Part shown: one piece after another, positions 11,825 to 22,743 of the stretch
Numbering within the stretch: position 1 is the stretch's first letter
Layout: each line of letters opens with the position of its first letter
Assembly (NCBI GenBank): GCA_030161315.1
Contig: BSQW01000007.1
Span: 34,849,639-34,913,638 of the forward strand
DNA: 64,000 bases
Origin: Eutrema japonicum
Taxonomy: Eukaryota > Streptophyta > Magnoliopsida > Brassicales > Brassicaceae
Direction of reading: 5' to 3'
Translations under genes and position numbers: made by a program
Notes under the pieces: model-generated
What the model was told of the DNA's origin: nothing
What the model saw: only the letters and a program-made list of their open reading frames with translations
Databases searched by the model: none

Positions 11825-12482
11825 GACACTTGTTCCTTTTGTCTGAAACTTGTTCCTTTTGAAACATGTCTGAAACATGTTTAAAACATGAATTATGTTG
11901 TGTTTAAAAACTTGTTCCTAAGTTTTTAAATTTGTTTTCACTTTTCGATTGCTTTAAATTTGTTTTTTCTTTTCTTTATAGCTTCAACATTGAATTAAAA
12001 TCAATAAACCGATTAGTTACTAAACAACATTAAGAAATTGATAATTAGTAGTAGGTATTAGTAGCAAATTAGTAGTAACAACAAAAACAAACCAGTCGTA
12101 AAACAGTAGTTAAACTTTGCCAAAAACAACTAAATCGATGATCAGTTTAGTCGTAAATTAGTAGCTCGAGTCGTAGGTAATCAGTCGCAATTTAGTAGCT
12201 AGCTTTTACGACTGAATACCGACTGAACTTTTAGTAGCAAAATTCAGTCACTATTCAGTTGCTAACCAGTCGTAATATTATCCTACTGATTAGCGACCTA
12301 ATAGCGACTGATATAATCAGTCGCTAATCAGTCGTAAATCAGTAGCAATTTTGCTACTGATTTATTTAGCGACGAGACCTTTAACTACGACACATATCAG
12401 TCGCTAATCAGTCGTAAAACTTTGTTTTGCTACTGATTTCCTACTGTTTTTGCAGTAGTTAAAAGACTGTTTTCTTGTAGTG
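11825..12482. repeat. CACTA-B right subterminal and terminal repeat
   Basis: After the accessory stop codon about 200 bases of AT-rich 3' sequence lead into dense TCAGTCGCTAATCAGTCGTAAATC and AGTAGC motifs from about 12060. These mirror the left end. The element finishes with TTTTCTTGTAGTG at 12470-12482. Confidence 0.85.
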
Positions 12483-14541
12483 TGCGAAAGGAAGTAAACG
12501 TTGCATAAACACGTGGCAGTCATGACTCTTCATCCCTGAAAACGTTTCTCCTTTCTCAACAGATTTAGCAAGATTGGATACATACCCATCAGGAAACTTC
12601 ACGTCAGATGAAACCCAATTGAACAACGATGCCTTTTGTTCTGCACCCAACTGAAATATAGGAACTGGTGATTTTCCATTGCTCATTATATGCAACTCAT
12701 TTCTGTTGCAAATATCTGGCAAGTCCAACCTTGACTTTCCGCTGTCTTTGGTTCTTCCTTTCACATTTAACACTGTATGCATGATGTTATCAAAAAAGTT
12801 TTTCTCAATGTGCATGACATCAAGTTTATGTCTCAGTAGATGATTTTTCCAGTACGGAAGATCCCAAAAAATGTTTTTCTTGTGCCAATTGTGATTAACC
12901 ACGTATCCATCAGGCATATTAGCTGGAGTGTGCCAATTTCCCCCACGATTCACAGTTTCTAGTCCCCCAAAATTATGTATTTGCGCTTCTAGATCTTCCC
13001 CAGATAGATACACTGGTGGGGGGACACGCACGATTTTGTTCTTCCTAAACAACCGCCTGTTTCTCCTATATGGATGATTGATTGGTAAAAACCGGCGGTG
13101 ACAATCAAACCAGCATGTTTTTCGACCATGTTTTAGTTGAAACGCATCTGTCCGATCGAGGCAATAAAGACAAGATAACCTCCCATGCGTCGTCCAACCT
13201 GATAGAATTCCGTATGCAGGGAAGTCGCTTATTGTCCACATAAGCACCGCACGCATCGTAAAAAAATTTTTCCTCGAACAATCATATGTCCGCACTCCTG
13301 TATACCACAACTGTTTCAACTCATGAATGAGAGGCTGCAAAAACACATCAAGGGACCGCTTCGGATGATTGGGACCAGGGACTAAAATATTCAGGAAAAT
13401 AAATTCCCTTTGCATGCGCATATCTGGGGGAAGGTTATAAGGAGTTACGATAACTGGCCATAAAGAATATTGCCTACCAGACATACCGAATGGACTAAAT
13501 CCATCAGTGCAAAGACCAAGATACACATTTCGCTTAGAGTTAGCAAAATCAGGGTGTACCGTGTTAAAGTGTTTCCAAGTTTTTGCATCTGACGGGTGAG
13601 TCACTTCTCCTTCTCTGTGTGAATGTTCTGCATGCCACCTCATCGATGCAGCTGTCCTTTCATATTGATACAATCGTTTCAACCTATCAGTTATAGGAAG
13701 ATACCACATCCGTTGGTATGGTATCTTAGTACGCCCAGTTGTTTGGGGCCTAAATCTCGGTTTTTGGCAAAATCGACATTCCAGCAACTTATCATCATCT
13801 TTCCAAAAAAGCATACAATTGTCAACACATACATCTATCATTTCAGAAGGCAACCCAAGACTAAACACCAACTTCTGTATCGCATAGTATGTTTCGGCAG
13901 CCAAATTATCCTCTGTCAAATACTCTTTAATAAGATCAGCCCAATCATCCATGCAAACCTCAGCTAAGTTATGATCAGTTTTAATTGTCATCATCCTAGC
14001 AGTTAACGATAATTTAGACTGACCTTCTCTACATCCATCGTAGAGTGGCTGGTTTGCAGCATCTAGCATATCATAAAATCGCTTCGCATCTACGTCCGGT
14101 TCCTCAACAGTACTATTATCAGCATTTGTTTCATGAAATGCATCATTAACCATGGCATGCATCCTATCATGATCTGCACCCTGATCAAATTGATGTTGAC
14201 CATGATCATAACTACCTTGATAATTTGATTCTACTTGACCTTGATAATTACTACTACTATCCGTTGCTTGAGTTCTTTCAAAACCCTCTCCATGTTGATA
14301 CCAAACATAATATTGCGGCATAAACCCTCTATTTAGTAAATGCTTCCACACCGTCTCAATAAACATATATCTCGTATTCTTGCATTTACGACAAGGGCGG
14401 AACATCTTACCACTTTCCAGGGTTGTTTGCATATGTCCGCCCTGATACATGAATATTTCAAGCCCTTCTTTGAATTCTTCCGTCAAATCTCCCTCTGAAT
14501 CCTTTTGCGTATACATCCATTTTCGTAGTTCGTATATAGAC

Positions 14542-14543
<2 letters not shown>
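12483..14543 (-). pseudogene. CACTA-A transposase, N-terminal block (Transposase_21)
   Basis: Starts at 14543 with MSIYELRKWMYTQKDSEGDL and reads without a stop to the B insertion point. It shows the transposase-associated N-terminal domain with the FRPCRKCKNTRYM cysteine cluster. Transposase_21 landmarks follow: CVDNCMLFWKDDDKLLECRFC, NVYLGLCTDGFSPFGMS, FPAYGILSGWTTHGRLSCLYC, CWFDCHRRFLP, LRHKLDVMHIEKNFFDNIM and MKSHDCHVFMQRLLPF. After RLLPF the frame runs into the end of element B and meets a stop after eight foreign residues. The rest of the gene continues at 4576-2933. It is related to, but clearly different from, the B transposase, so A and B belong to separate CACTA subfamilies. Confidence 0.92.
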
Positions 14544-14572
<29 letters not shown>

Positions 14573-15043
14573 TTATGCTGTTTTATTTTATTTTGTTTGT
14601 TTTTTTTTTTATTCTTTCGTTTGAAGTTAGGGTGTATTTATAGAAATTTTTTCAGATTTACCAACGAATTTCCAACGGATTTACAACGAATTTTACGATG
14701 TAAATTCGATGTAAATTTAGTAGGTGGATCTATTAAAAAACGTGGTCTACCTAACTGAGAACATGTGACGTCAAATCGTCGTAATATCAACGTAATATAT
14801 AGAAGACATATTCGTCGTAATATCGATGTAAATTTACGATGACATTACGACGATTTATGTTGTCGTCGTAATGTCGTCGTAAACTAGTCGTAAATTTACA
14901 TCGATATTACGACGACACATATTTACGACGATTTTACATCGAGCACATATTACGTCGTAAAGTCGTCGTAATGTCGATGTAAAGTTACATCGATTTAAAA
15001 CGGTCGTAAATTTTCGTTGGAAATAGACAGTTTTCTTGTAGTG
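14544..15043. repeat. CACTA-A promoter side and right terminus
   Basis: An AT dinucleotide run (about 14543-14570) sits directly before the minus-strand start codon. From about 14650 to the end come GTCGTAATGTCGTCGTAA, TTACATCGATATTACGACG and similar motifs in both orientations, matching the style of 1-2330. The right flanking triplet is TTT (15044-15046); its partner lies left of the window. Confidence 0.85.
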
Positions 15044-15246
15044 TTTTCATCATCTTAATTTATCAATTTATAAAATTACGAAAATTAAATTCACATCATT
15101 ACAAGTTAGAACACAAAAACAATTAGTATTGTCTACCACCGATAGACACATTTAAAGAATTACAAGCAAACATACAACATTCTTTACATAACAAACACAC
15201 AAAACCGTAATTAACATCGTCAACGTCCTTTGACACAGGATCGTCA

Positions 15247-15307
15247 ATGGCCAATAATCAGCCAAGGAAACGAGGCCGACCTCCTGGGTCACGAAATCAA
15301 TCTAAAG
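15247..15307 (+). CDS. Probable first exon of the Helitron gene, AT-hook
   Basis: ATG at 15247 opens MANNQPRKRGRPPGSRNQSK, an AT-hook (KRGRPPGS), followed by a good donor (G|GTATGT). It joins in frame to 18336-18385 across an intron that now holds the MULE, and the joined frame stays open. The link to the Helitron gene is inferred from position and strand; it could instead be the start of an unrelated captured gene. Confidence 0.45.
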
Positions 15308-15396
15308 GTATGTAACTCAACAACGTCAAAATTAAATTATTAGAGTACAGTCAGTTAAAGAAGCAAATATCACTTTTACTTCATGTCACTTGATGA

Positions 15397-15405
15397 TTAT
15401 AAAAA
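15397..15405. repeat. 9-bp target site duplication, left (TTATAAAAA)
   Basis: TTATAAAAA directly precedes GGGTGATTTAAGG. The identical 9-mer follows AATTACCC at 18225-18233. Nine bases is the normal MULE duplication length. Confidence 0.85.
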
Positions 15406-15409
15406 GGGT

Positions 15410-16468
15410 GATTTAAGGGAATATAGTCAGACCAATAAATTAGGTTTCTGTTAATATAGCAGGTGAAATTAGTTCTCTCTCATGAAGTTAAAATTTCTTG
15501 CCCAATATGCCCCTATCACAGATGGCGCCAGCAAAATTAAGTTATGCAAAAATATCAGCCACTTGACCCGACAACAACATTAAATGCAAAGTTGGTAATT
15601 GCCTTGGAGTATGCGCCGTCTGCAACAGATTTGGTGGAAATCTTATTTTGTGTGGATGATAACTAAGTTAAATAAACGAAACATCGGGCATAGTTAGCAT
15701 ATGAGAGAGCTAACAATAATAGCAGTAGGTAGTTTAACATTGATTGTTATTTTTTATTACTAAACCTATTAACGCAAAATGTACATATTACTTTTGGTTT
15801 TGACATTTGGGCATCCATTTCGCAGGGGGTCTAGCAGCATGAATGGATAATTGCTTATGCACTATATTTTGTTAACTTGTGGCATGCTTTTTAGATGGTA
15901 AGGGGTGGTTATTGCCATCCTGTTGTTTAATAATTGTAGATAAATAATGTAGGTAGCCGACTCCTTTTGTTGTTTTATAGTGACGGCTACATAGTGTTGA
16001 CCATGTTTTAAGTTATGTAACATGTTCGCCACCATCAGTGCAACAATGCTTAAGCCATAAATGAAAAACTATGTTACTTATAACAGGTAGTCTAAACATA
16101 TAACTATGTTATACGTTAACTATTGTGAATGTAACAGTTCTTGTTCGCCTTGTTAACAGTTAACATAGTTATCTAACAATTTTTGTTTATAACCGTTAAC
16201 ATTGTTAGCTGCGGGGGTTAGCATCTCGATAAGTAAGCGCTAACTAAGTTATCAACTAACAATAGTTCAAACATGAAATAAGTACATCGAAGGAGAGTAC
16301 AAGCAAACTAGATCGAAGATCCATGATATAGTCATTGAAGCAGAGGGTTTTACCGGTTTTTCTAACCGAAAAAGATTATTGACACCATCAGTTCAACAAT
16401 GCTTAAGCCATAAATGAAAAACTATGTTACATATAACAGCTTCTCTAAATAGATAACTATTGTGAATG
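15410..16468. other. Non-coding MULE 3' part with GTTAAC-rich repeats
   Basis: No credible gene. A block at about 16027-16170 (CACCATCAGTGCAACAATG onward) is repeated at 16381-16500 with small changes, about 355 bp apart. Both copies are rich in GTTAAC and AACTATGTTA. The second copy runs into the end of the DUF1985-type reading frame. Confidence 0.6.
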
Positions 16469-17630
16469 TTAACAGTTAACATTCGCCTTGTTAACCTCGC
16501 GAAGTGTGCGGTTGATAAACCAGTTGGTTACGCCATCTATAATCTTGCGATTGTTAGTGGTTAACATGGCTTCTATCTTCTTGTTATTAGCAACAAACAT
16601 ATTCGCAATGATGGACCGTATTTTCTCCTCCATAGCCCTCCCAAAATTATCGTCGACGTGCCCAGATGTTGACGCTTGTACCCCGGCCCGGGAAATTCCA
16701 GCAGACTTCCTTTTCTTGCATTTGCCCTTCTTATTTGCCACTAGCTTCGACTTCCTACCCCTTTTCCTACTTCTTGTTTGCCCAACAAGCTAATCGGTGT
16801 AAGACCAGGGCCAAACATTTTGCTCTTGAACTCATATCCTTGATTCACGAGCCTCATCATATGATCCACCATTTCTTCAACCTCATCATCGCTCCAAAAG
16901 AGGTCTTCTTTTTCTGGGTTGAATACAACTTCCTGACATATTATTGTTTCCACATCAACCTGCAACATGGAAAGTCTTCAAACACCTCATGTTTCAATAT
17001 AATAAATAAGTGTTAACTTGATTGCATGGATGTTGATGAAAAAATAATATGACATGCAATTCGATTATCCAGGTTGTACATGCTAACTCAGTTATCATAC
17101 ATTCGTTTAACATGTTTATCAGCATGTTCACGTTACATTTATCAAACTACTAAACCAACGGTGACGATAACTTAGTTGCATAGTTGACAGGAGCTAACAA
17201 AATAAGATGCAACAAGATTATCCATGTTCTATCGAGCTAACCCAATTACAATACGCTATTCTAACATGTTTATCAACATGTTCACAATACAAAAAAAAAT
17301 ACTGCCCAGAACCATGGATGACGATAAATAACTAGAAATGATAAAGTACCACCTCCATCAACAGAAAATCGGATGGGTTTTTCTGCAAAACAAAATCCAG
17401 ATCTCGTTTTCTTTCTTCACATCTAGCAATCGGGTTGGTGGCCACCCCAGTTGACAACAAAATTCAAACAGTTTTACAAACTGAGTTTTCATCATGAATT
17501 CTCGTTCTGGGACATCGAGTGCGACTTCGATGTCAGAGAGAACATATATATTTTTATAAATGTTTACACGGTGACCTATGGGGACTTGATCCACAGTGAG
17601 AATCCTCTGGGGCAGATCGGTGGCAACCAT
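16469..17630 (-). pseudogene. DUF1985-type protein fragment carried by MULE
   Basis: The minus-strand start at 17630 gives MVATDLPQRILTVDQVPIGH with a following VNIYKNIYVLSDIEVAL block and QFVKLFEF, recognisable as the N-terminus of DUF1985 proteins. After LDVKKENEIW the frame is lost near 17365. A second piece from an AG acceptor near 16961 reads VDVETIICQEVVFNPEKEDL, then EEMVDHMMRLVNQGYEFKSK. A frameshift near 16740 leads to a Lys-rich tail (NKKGKCKKRKSAG) ending at 16469. The middle of the domain and any Ulp1 protease part are missing. Function in MULEs is unknown; I infer a dead captured fragment. Confidence 0.62.
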
Positions 17631-17639
17631 CTGTTTTAG

Positions 17640-18224
17640 ATTACGACAAAATTAGAGAACTTCAGCTTTTCATTCACAAATTCCAGAACCAAAAAATTAA
17701 CGCCGAATCGAGAATCGAACACTCTAAATCGGCACCAATCGGTGAAAAAAAAAACATAGACCAAAATTCGATTTAGGGGGCTAACCAAAAAAATCAAACT
17801 TACTAGTTCGCCAAGGAAGTCTGTCGGGATTCGATCGATTTCTTTTCGGTGATCTCGTGAAAAAAAAAGAAAAAAGCAAAAGATGAAGGAATAAGTTATG
17901 AAGAAGAACAATTTTTCTTCTCAAAGTAATTTGAAAAAAAAACATATAAGGATTGACCTTTCAGTTTCTCGATCTCTCCCCCGAGATTTTGTCTTTTTAT
18001 AAAAAAAAAAAGAAGTAGAAAACAAGATCTACACACGATTTTGTTTACTGACAATGTTTCAGTGGGTCCTTCTAAATTCTTACGTAATCACCCTAGATTA
18101 GATCTAGTACCTTTCACGCTGGTAGGGATAAGGAAGCCTTTTTTGGTAAACAAAACCAGTGTAATAGTGGTCAAAGAACTGACCTAAATATACAATTATT
18201 TAATAACATTTGCTGCAATTACCC
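17640..18224. other. MULE 5' region upstream of the DUF1985 fragment
   Basis: AT-rich with several A runs of 8-10 bases (17748, 17867, 17935 and 18001 regions) and no gene. It likely held promoter and 5' UTR of the minus-strand gene and ends at the MULE terminus. Confidence 0.5.
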
Positions 18225-18233
18225 TTATAAAAA
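18225..18233. repeat. 9-bp target site duplication, right (TTATAAAAA)
   Basis: Identical to 15397-15405 on the other side of the MULE. Confidence 0.85.
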
Positions 18234-18335
18234 ACGGTTTCTTTAGTTCAGGCCGGCAAAAAGTTACTACTTTGTAATACTTTCAAATCAGTGTGTTCTT
18301 TCATAATATGTATTACAAATACTAACTTTTAACAG

Positions 18336-18818
18336 GTCAATTGAGTAGCTTATGCGAACGACCTACTCATCAAACCTATACGATTGTAAGTAACACTTCA
18401 TACCATTATTAATTGACATAGAATATAGAAATATAAAGACATAGCTTAGATAAATTTCAAACCCTACTTATTTAACGAACTACACTACTTTGTCAGGTGG
18501 ATGTGATATATGCGCTCTACACGGTATCACATTATTTTGTGCCACATCTACCACTACATTAATGCATACAAATAGATAAATCATCAAACTTAACATAACT
18601 TATCTTTAATAGTTCGACGGAAAAACGCCCGAGCAATGAGAAAAGCAATTCTGTTATCTAGACGTGTTACACGGGAGAGAAAAGGTAACTACCAAAAAAA
18701 AAATCCTTACTTGCAACTATATATTCAATATATTTTTAAACATATTTCCCTTCCAACAGATTCAACCTCAACACGTACGTTATCACATGCCCAGAATAAA
18801 GATAACAGCAACAAAGGT
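18336..18818 (+). pseudogene. Probable further small exons of the Helitron gene
   Basis: 18336-18385 (after AACAG, before GTAAGT) reads QLSSLCERPTHQTYTI in frame with the AT-hook exon. A second piece near 18615-18682 reads RRKNARAMRKAILLSRRVTRERK up to a GTAACT donor. It joins in frame to about 18759-18818 (DSTSTRTLSHAQNKDNSNK). The first of these does not join the second in the same frame without a stop, so either a splice site is misplaced or the gene is broken. The basic Arg-rich content is like Helitron N-termini, but no family motif proves it. Confidence 0.35.
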
Positions 18819-18949
18819 ACCCAAAAACAAAATATATATTATATTATGAAAAATGAATATATTCTACACCATATATTTAACAAACAAACAAAATTCCCTT
18901 ACAGAAATAGAGAAAATTATAAAACAATATATACAGTTTCACTTAATTA

Positions 18950-19022
18950 AATTAGTTTTGCTATTTCATTATAATAACAAACAATAAATTTTCTAACACG
19001 CAGCTAAAAGCTCAAAAAACAA
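18950..19022. repeat. 73-bp arm of inverted repeat flanking Helitron unit 1
   Basis: This stretch (AATTAGTTTTGCTATTTCATT through AACACGCAGCTAAAAGC) is the reverse complement, with a few mismatches, of 19861-19936 and of 20771-20846. The inverted copies lie exactly at the joins of the tandem triplication. Confidence 0.88.
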
Positions 19023-19031
19023 AGAAACCCC

Positions 19032-19890
19032 AATTTTGGAGTGCACATTTTGTGGTGCATTAGTTTGGTCATCAGAAAGCACATGAAGAGATCGAAAAAC
19101 ACGTGCTCTCACATACTGCAACCAAGGAAAAATAAAACTGCCACCTATGAAAAAACCAACATATGTGCTTGAAGAGCTCTTAAATTGTGCGTGGTTTCGA
19201 GATACCATTCAAGTGTACAACGCTATTTTGGCATTTACATATATCGGGGGAAAAATTGATTACAACGTGGTATATGGAAAAGGCCCTTTTACATTTAGAA
19301 TACAAGGTCAAAACTATCACTTCATAGGCTCACTACTTCCCATGCCTGGTCAACCACCAAAATTCATCCAGCTTTACATATTCGACACGAGTATCGAGGT
19401 CATGAACCGCATAAAAGCGATAACCAAAAATGCTTCAGATGAGAATCTAGATGAAGCAACCATTACCCGGCTAATTGAGATGGTGGACTCACACAATTCT
19501 CTAGCCAAGATTTTCCGGAGATCCCGTGATCTATATGAGTCAAACAGTGGTGAAAATTTCACAATTATATTGATCACGCAGAAAGTAAAAGGAAAACAAT
19601 ATGACCTACCTGAAACTAACGAGGTTGTTGGTGAAATGTCAACTACCATTGGGCAAAGGGATGTAATCCTACAATTGCAATCAAGACATTTGCAAGAAAT
19701 CAGAGATGATCACCCGCTTTTTATGAGCTTGCAATACCCGATTTTATTCCCTTATGGTGAGTATGGTTTTCACACAGAAATACCTTTAAAAGTGGATGAA
19801 GAAAACCTAAGAAAAAGAGAATTTCTTAGTATTCGTCAGTTTTACGCTTATCAAATCCCTTTGCTTTTTGAGCTTTTAGCTGCGTGTTAG
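19032..19890 (+). pseudogene. Helitron Rep N-terminal region, tandem unit 1
   Basis: Begins with a Cys pair module (ECTFCGALVWSSE). From ATG 19147 it reads 247 codons without a stop: VLEELLNCAWFRDT, YNAILAFTYIGGKIDYNV, GPFTFRIQGQNYHFIGSLLP, DHPLFMSLQYPILFPYGEYG. The last residues IPLLFELLAAC come from the inverted junction sequence, so the frame ends in foreign DNA and not at a natural C-terminus. This corresponds to the region before the Rep catalytic core; no catalytic motif lies in it. Confidence 0.72.
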
Positions 19891-19929
19891 GAAATTTATT
19901 GTTTGTTATTATAATGAAATAGCTAAACT

Positions 19930-20839
19930 AATTTTGGAGTGCACATTTTGTGGTGCATTAGTTTGGTCATCAGAAAGCACATGAAGAGATCGAAAAACAC
20001 GTGCTCTCACATACTGCAACCAAGGAAATATAAAACTGCCACCTATGAAAAAACCACCATCTGTGCTTGAAGAGCTCTTAAATTGTGCGTGGTTTCGAGA
20101 TACCAATCGAGTGTACAACGCTATTTTGGCATTTACATATATCGGGGCAAAAATTGATTACAGCGTGGTATATGGAAAAGGCCCTTTTACATTTAGAATA
20201 CAAGGTCAAAACTATCACCGCATAGGCTCACTACTTCCCATGTCTGGTCAACCACCAAAATTCCTCCAGTTTTACATATTCGACACGAGTATCGAGGTCA
20301 GGAACCTCATAAAAGCGATAACCCAAAATGCTTCAGATGAGAATCTAGATGAAGCAACCGTTACCCGGCTAATTGAGATGGCGGACTCACACAATTGTCT
20401 AGCCAAGATTTTCCGGAGAGCCCGTGATCTATATGAGTCAAACAGTGGTGAAGAATTCACAATTAGAATGATCCCGCAGAAAGGAAAAGGAAAACAATAT
20501 GACCTACCCGAAACTAACGAGGTTGTTGATTTAATCGTTGGTGAAATGTGAACTACCATTGGGCAAAGGGATGTAATCCTACAATTGCAATCAAAACATT
20601 TGCAATAAATCATAGATGATCACCTGCTTTTTATGAGCTTGCAATACCCGCTTTTATTCCCTTATGGTGAGTATGGTTTTCACATAGAAATACCTTTAAA
20701 AGTGGATGAAGAAAACCTAAGAAAAAGAGAATTTCTTAGTATTCGTCAGTTTTACGCTTATCAAATCCCTTTGCTTTATGAGCTTTTAGCTGCGTGTTAG
20801 GAAATTTATTGTTTGTTATTATAATGAAATAGCTAAACT
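19930..20839 (+). repeat. Helitron Rep N-terminal region, tandem unit 2 (broken)
   Basis: A 910-bp copy of unit 1, over 90 percent identical by eye. The frame from 20045 stops at 20551, where TCAACTACC of units 1 and 3 reads TGAACTACC. A further stop follows in the equivalent of LQEIRDDH. It ends with the same inverted junction sequence. Confidence 0.88.
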
Positions 20840-22163
20840 AATTTTGGAGTGCACATTTTGTGGTGCATTAGTTTGGTCATCAGAAAGCACAGGAAGGGAT
20901 CGAAAAACACGTGCTCTCACATACTGCAACCAAGGAAAAATAAAACTGCCACCTATGAAAAATCCATCATCTGTGCTTGAAGAGCTCTTAAATTGTGCGT
21001 GGTTTCGAGATACCAATCGAGTGTACAACGCTATTTTGGCATTTACATATATCGGGGCAAAAATTGATTAAAGCGTGGTATATGGAAAAGGCCCTTTTAC
21101 ATTTAGAATACAAGGTCAAAACTATCACCGCATAGGCTCACTACTTCCCATGTCTGGTCAACCACCAAAATTCCTCCAGTTTTACATATTCGACACGAGT
21201 ATCGAGGTCAGGAACCGCATAAAAGCGATAACCCAAAATGCTTCAGATGAGAATCTAGATGAAGCAACTGTTACCCGGCTAATTGAGATTTCGGACTCAC
21301 ACAATTGTCTAGCCAAGATTTTTCGGAGAGCCCGTGATCTATATGAGTCAAACAGTGGTGAAGAATTCACAATTAGAATGATCCCGCAGAAAGGAAAAGG
21401 AAAAGGAAAACAATATGACCTACCCGAAACTAACGAGGTTGTTGGTTTAATCGTTGGTGAAATGTCAACTACCATTGGGCAAAGGGATGTAATCCTACAA
21501 TTGCAATCAAGACATTTTCAAGAAATCAGAGATGATCACCCGCTTTTTATGAGTTTGCAATACCAGCTTTTATTCCCTTATGGTGAGTATGGTTTTCACA
21601 CAGAAATACCTTTAAAACTGGATGAAGAAAACCTAAGAAAAAGAAATTTCTTAGTATTCGTCAGTTTTACGCTTATCAAATCCACACGCGTTTGAATGAA
21701 GGAATGACTATAATAAAGAGAGGTCACCTTCTTCATCAGTAGCTAGTCGATGCGTATACATCTATTGAACAAGAAAGACTTCATTGGGCAAAAAACAATC
21801 AGGATCAACTTAGAACAGATCTATACAATAATGTATGTGATGCAGTAGAAAAAGGTGACATTGATGCTAAGATAATTGGTAAAAAGTTTATCTTATCACC
21901 ATGTTTTACAGGGGGACAACGCTATTTGATCGAAAAACATCATGACGCAATGGCAATTTGTAGACAATATGTGAATCCATATCTATTTATCACAATGACA
22001 GCTAATCCAAATTTGAAAGAGATAAAAGACCATCTAGAAGCATATGGTGGTGCATCTCCGAATTATGATAAGTCCGATATTGAGTGTCGAGTTTTCAAAA
22101 TGAAATTAGACCAATTGCTAGAAGATTTGAAGAAAGGGACATTCTTCAAACCATACACCGCAT
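20840..22163 (+). pseudogene. Helitron Rep region, tandem unit 3 continuing into Helitron_like_N
   Basis: Third copy, with a TAA replacing a Tyr codon at 21069-21071 and a short deletion near 21645 that shifts the frame after EENLRKR. Unlike units 1 and 2 it does not end in the junction. It continues into RLNEGMTIIKRGH, then the Rep core IIGKKFILSPCFTGGQRYLI, DAMAICRQYVNPYLFITMTANP and KMKLDQLLEDLKKGTFFKPY. It closes at a GTATGT donor (22164). This is therefore the original gene body and units 1-2 are the added copies. An in-frame TAG follows LLHQ near 21740. Confidence 0.78.
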
Positions 22164-22337
22164 GTATGTTTCCAATTCTAATAGTACATATCTCTTTATA
22201 TATTCGTTTTTAACAAAGTCAATTTAAATATATTTTAAATCATATAACCAAAAACAACATATTAAAAATTATAAGTTAGAAGTCCCAAAATACCCAACAC
22301 ATTTTAGATTTCTAACTTAACCCATATACTTTTCCAG

Positions 22338-22743
22338 TTATACACAGAATAGAGTTCCATAAGCGAGGTCTCCCACATGCACATATGCTATTGTGGTTTG
22401 GAATATCAACAAAAACGCCAACACCTAATGATGTGGATGCAATCATTTCAGCGGAACTCCCATCTAAAAGCAAAGACCCCGAAGCGTATGAACTGGTGAC
22501 AAAACACATGATGCATGGTCTGTGTGGATTATATAGGCCCTGATCCCCATGCATGGAGAAACAGGTGTGTAAGAAAAAATACTCCCGCTCTTATAATGAT
22601 CATACATCAATCGACAAATCTGGTTACATAATCTACCGTCGGCGAAAACTTGATGAAGATTTTGTCATAAAGGAGGGGACAATGTTGGATAATTAATTTG
22701 TTATCCCACATAACATTGATATTCTGAAAAAGTATAAGGCACA
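22338..22743 (+). pseudogene. Helitron Rep exon cut off by LTR element C
   Basis: After an AG acceptor the frame gives IHRIEFHKRGLPHAHMLLWF, the histidine-rich HUH nuclease motif of Helitrons. It continues NDVDAIISAELPS and HMMHGLCGLYRP, then a stop, SPCMEKQVCKKKYSRSYNDH, YIIYRRRKLDEDFV and a second stop. It breaks off at DILKKYKAH where the LTR of element C begins. The Tyr-containing motif downstream and the helicase are absent. Confidence 0.8.

Larger units (their letters stand above)
4577..12482 (+). mobile_element. Complete CACTA element B nested in A
   Basis: The left end reads CACTACACCAAAACAGGG. The right end, read on the minus strand, is CACTACAAGAAAACAGTC. Both are followed by subterminal motifs built on CAGTCGCTAATCAGTAGC. 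The flanking triplets are TAC (4574-4576) and TGC (12483-12485). On the minus strand they are GTA and GCA, a 3-bp target duplication with one change. Removing B brings the two halves of the A transposase into register around RLLPF and FAELLPENV, which proves nesting. Length 7,906 bp. It holds two genes in the usual CACTA order: transposase, then an accessory Ptta/En_Spm gene, both on the plus strand. Confidence 0.93.
1..15043 (-). mobile_element. Outer CACTA (En/Spm) element A, partial
   Basis: The right end is the inverse of a CACTA terminus: 15043 back to about 15026 reads CACTACAAGAAAACTGTC on the minus strand. Both ends are rich in short TTACGACG and GTCGTAA motifs, typical CACTA subterminal repeats. 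The transposase lies on the minus strand in two blocks (12483-14543 and 2933-4576) separated by element B. The left terminus was not found and must lie before base 1. Without B the visible part is about 7.1 kb. I see no second (accessory) gene for A in the window. The transposase carries a nonsense codon and a frameshift, so A is not autonomous as read. Confidence 0.88.
15406..18224 (-). mobile_element. MULE (Mutator-like) with DUF1985-type gene fragment
   Basis: Bounded by perfect 9-bp repeats. The ends GGGTGATTT (left) and GGGTAATTG (right, minus strand) agree only over about nine bases, so it is a weak-TIR or non-TIR MULE. The body holds a minus-strand fragment of the DUF1985 family, often carried with Ulp1-like proteases by Arabidopsis MULEs (KI-MULE/Kaonashi type). 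No transposase domain (MURA) is visible, so it is non-autonomous. Confidence 0.72.
15247..22743 (+). mobile_element. Helitron remnant (Rep/helicase-type gene, truncated)
   Basis: Pieces with Helitron character run on the plus strand from a small AT-hook exon at 15247 to a Helitron_like_N domain ending at 22743. There element C begins in mid-gene, so the helicase half is absent from the window. I could not identify the 5' TC end or the 3' CTRR end with hairpin. A MULE occupies one intron, and the front of the Rep region is triplicated. Assignment rests on FTGGQRYLIEKHHDAMAICRQ and EFHKRGLPHAHMLLWF, the classic Helitron replication-initiator signature. Confidence 0.75.

Noticed and set aside
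19374..19649. Antisense open frames in each Helitron unit
   Set aside because: They recur only because the unit is triplicated; the sense strand carries the recognisable Helitron sequence.
15044..22743. Host gene in the stretch between CACTA A and retrotransposon C
   Set aside because: All coding pieces resolve to Helitron or MULE sequence; tRNA-, rRNA- and ordinary host-gene signatures were looked for and not seen.
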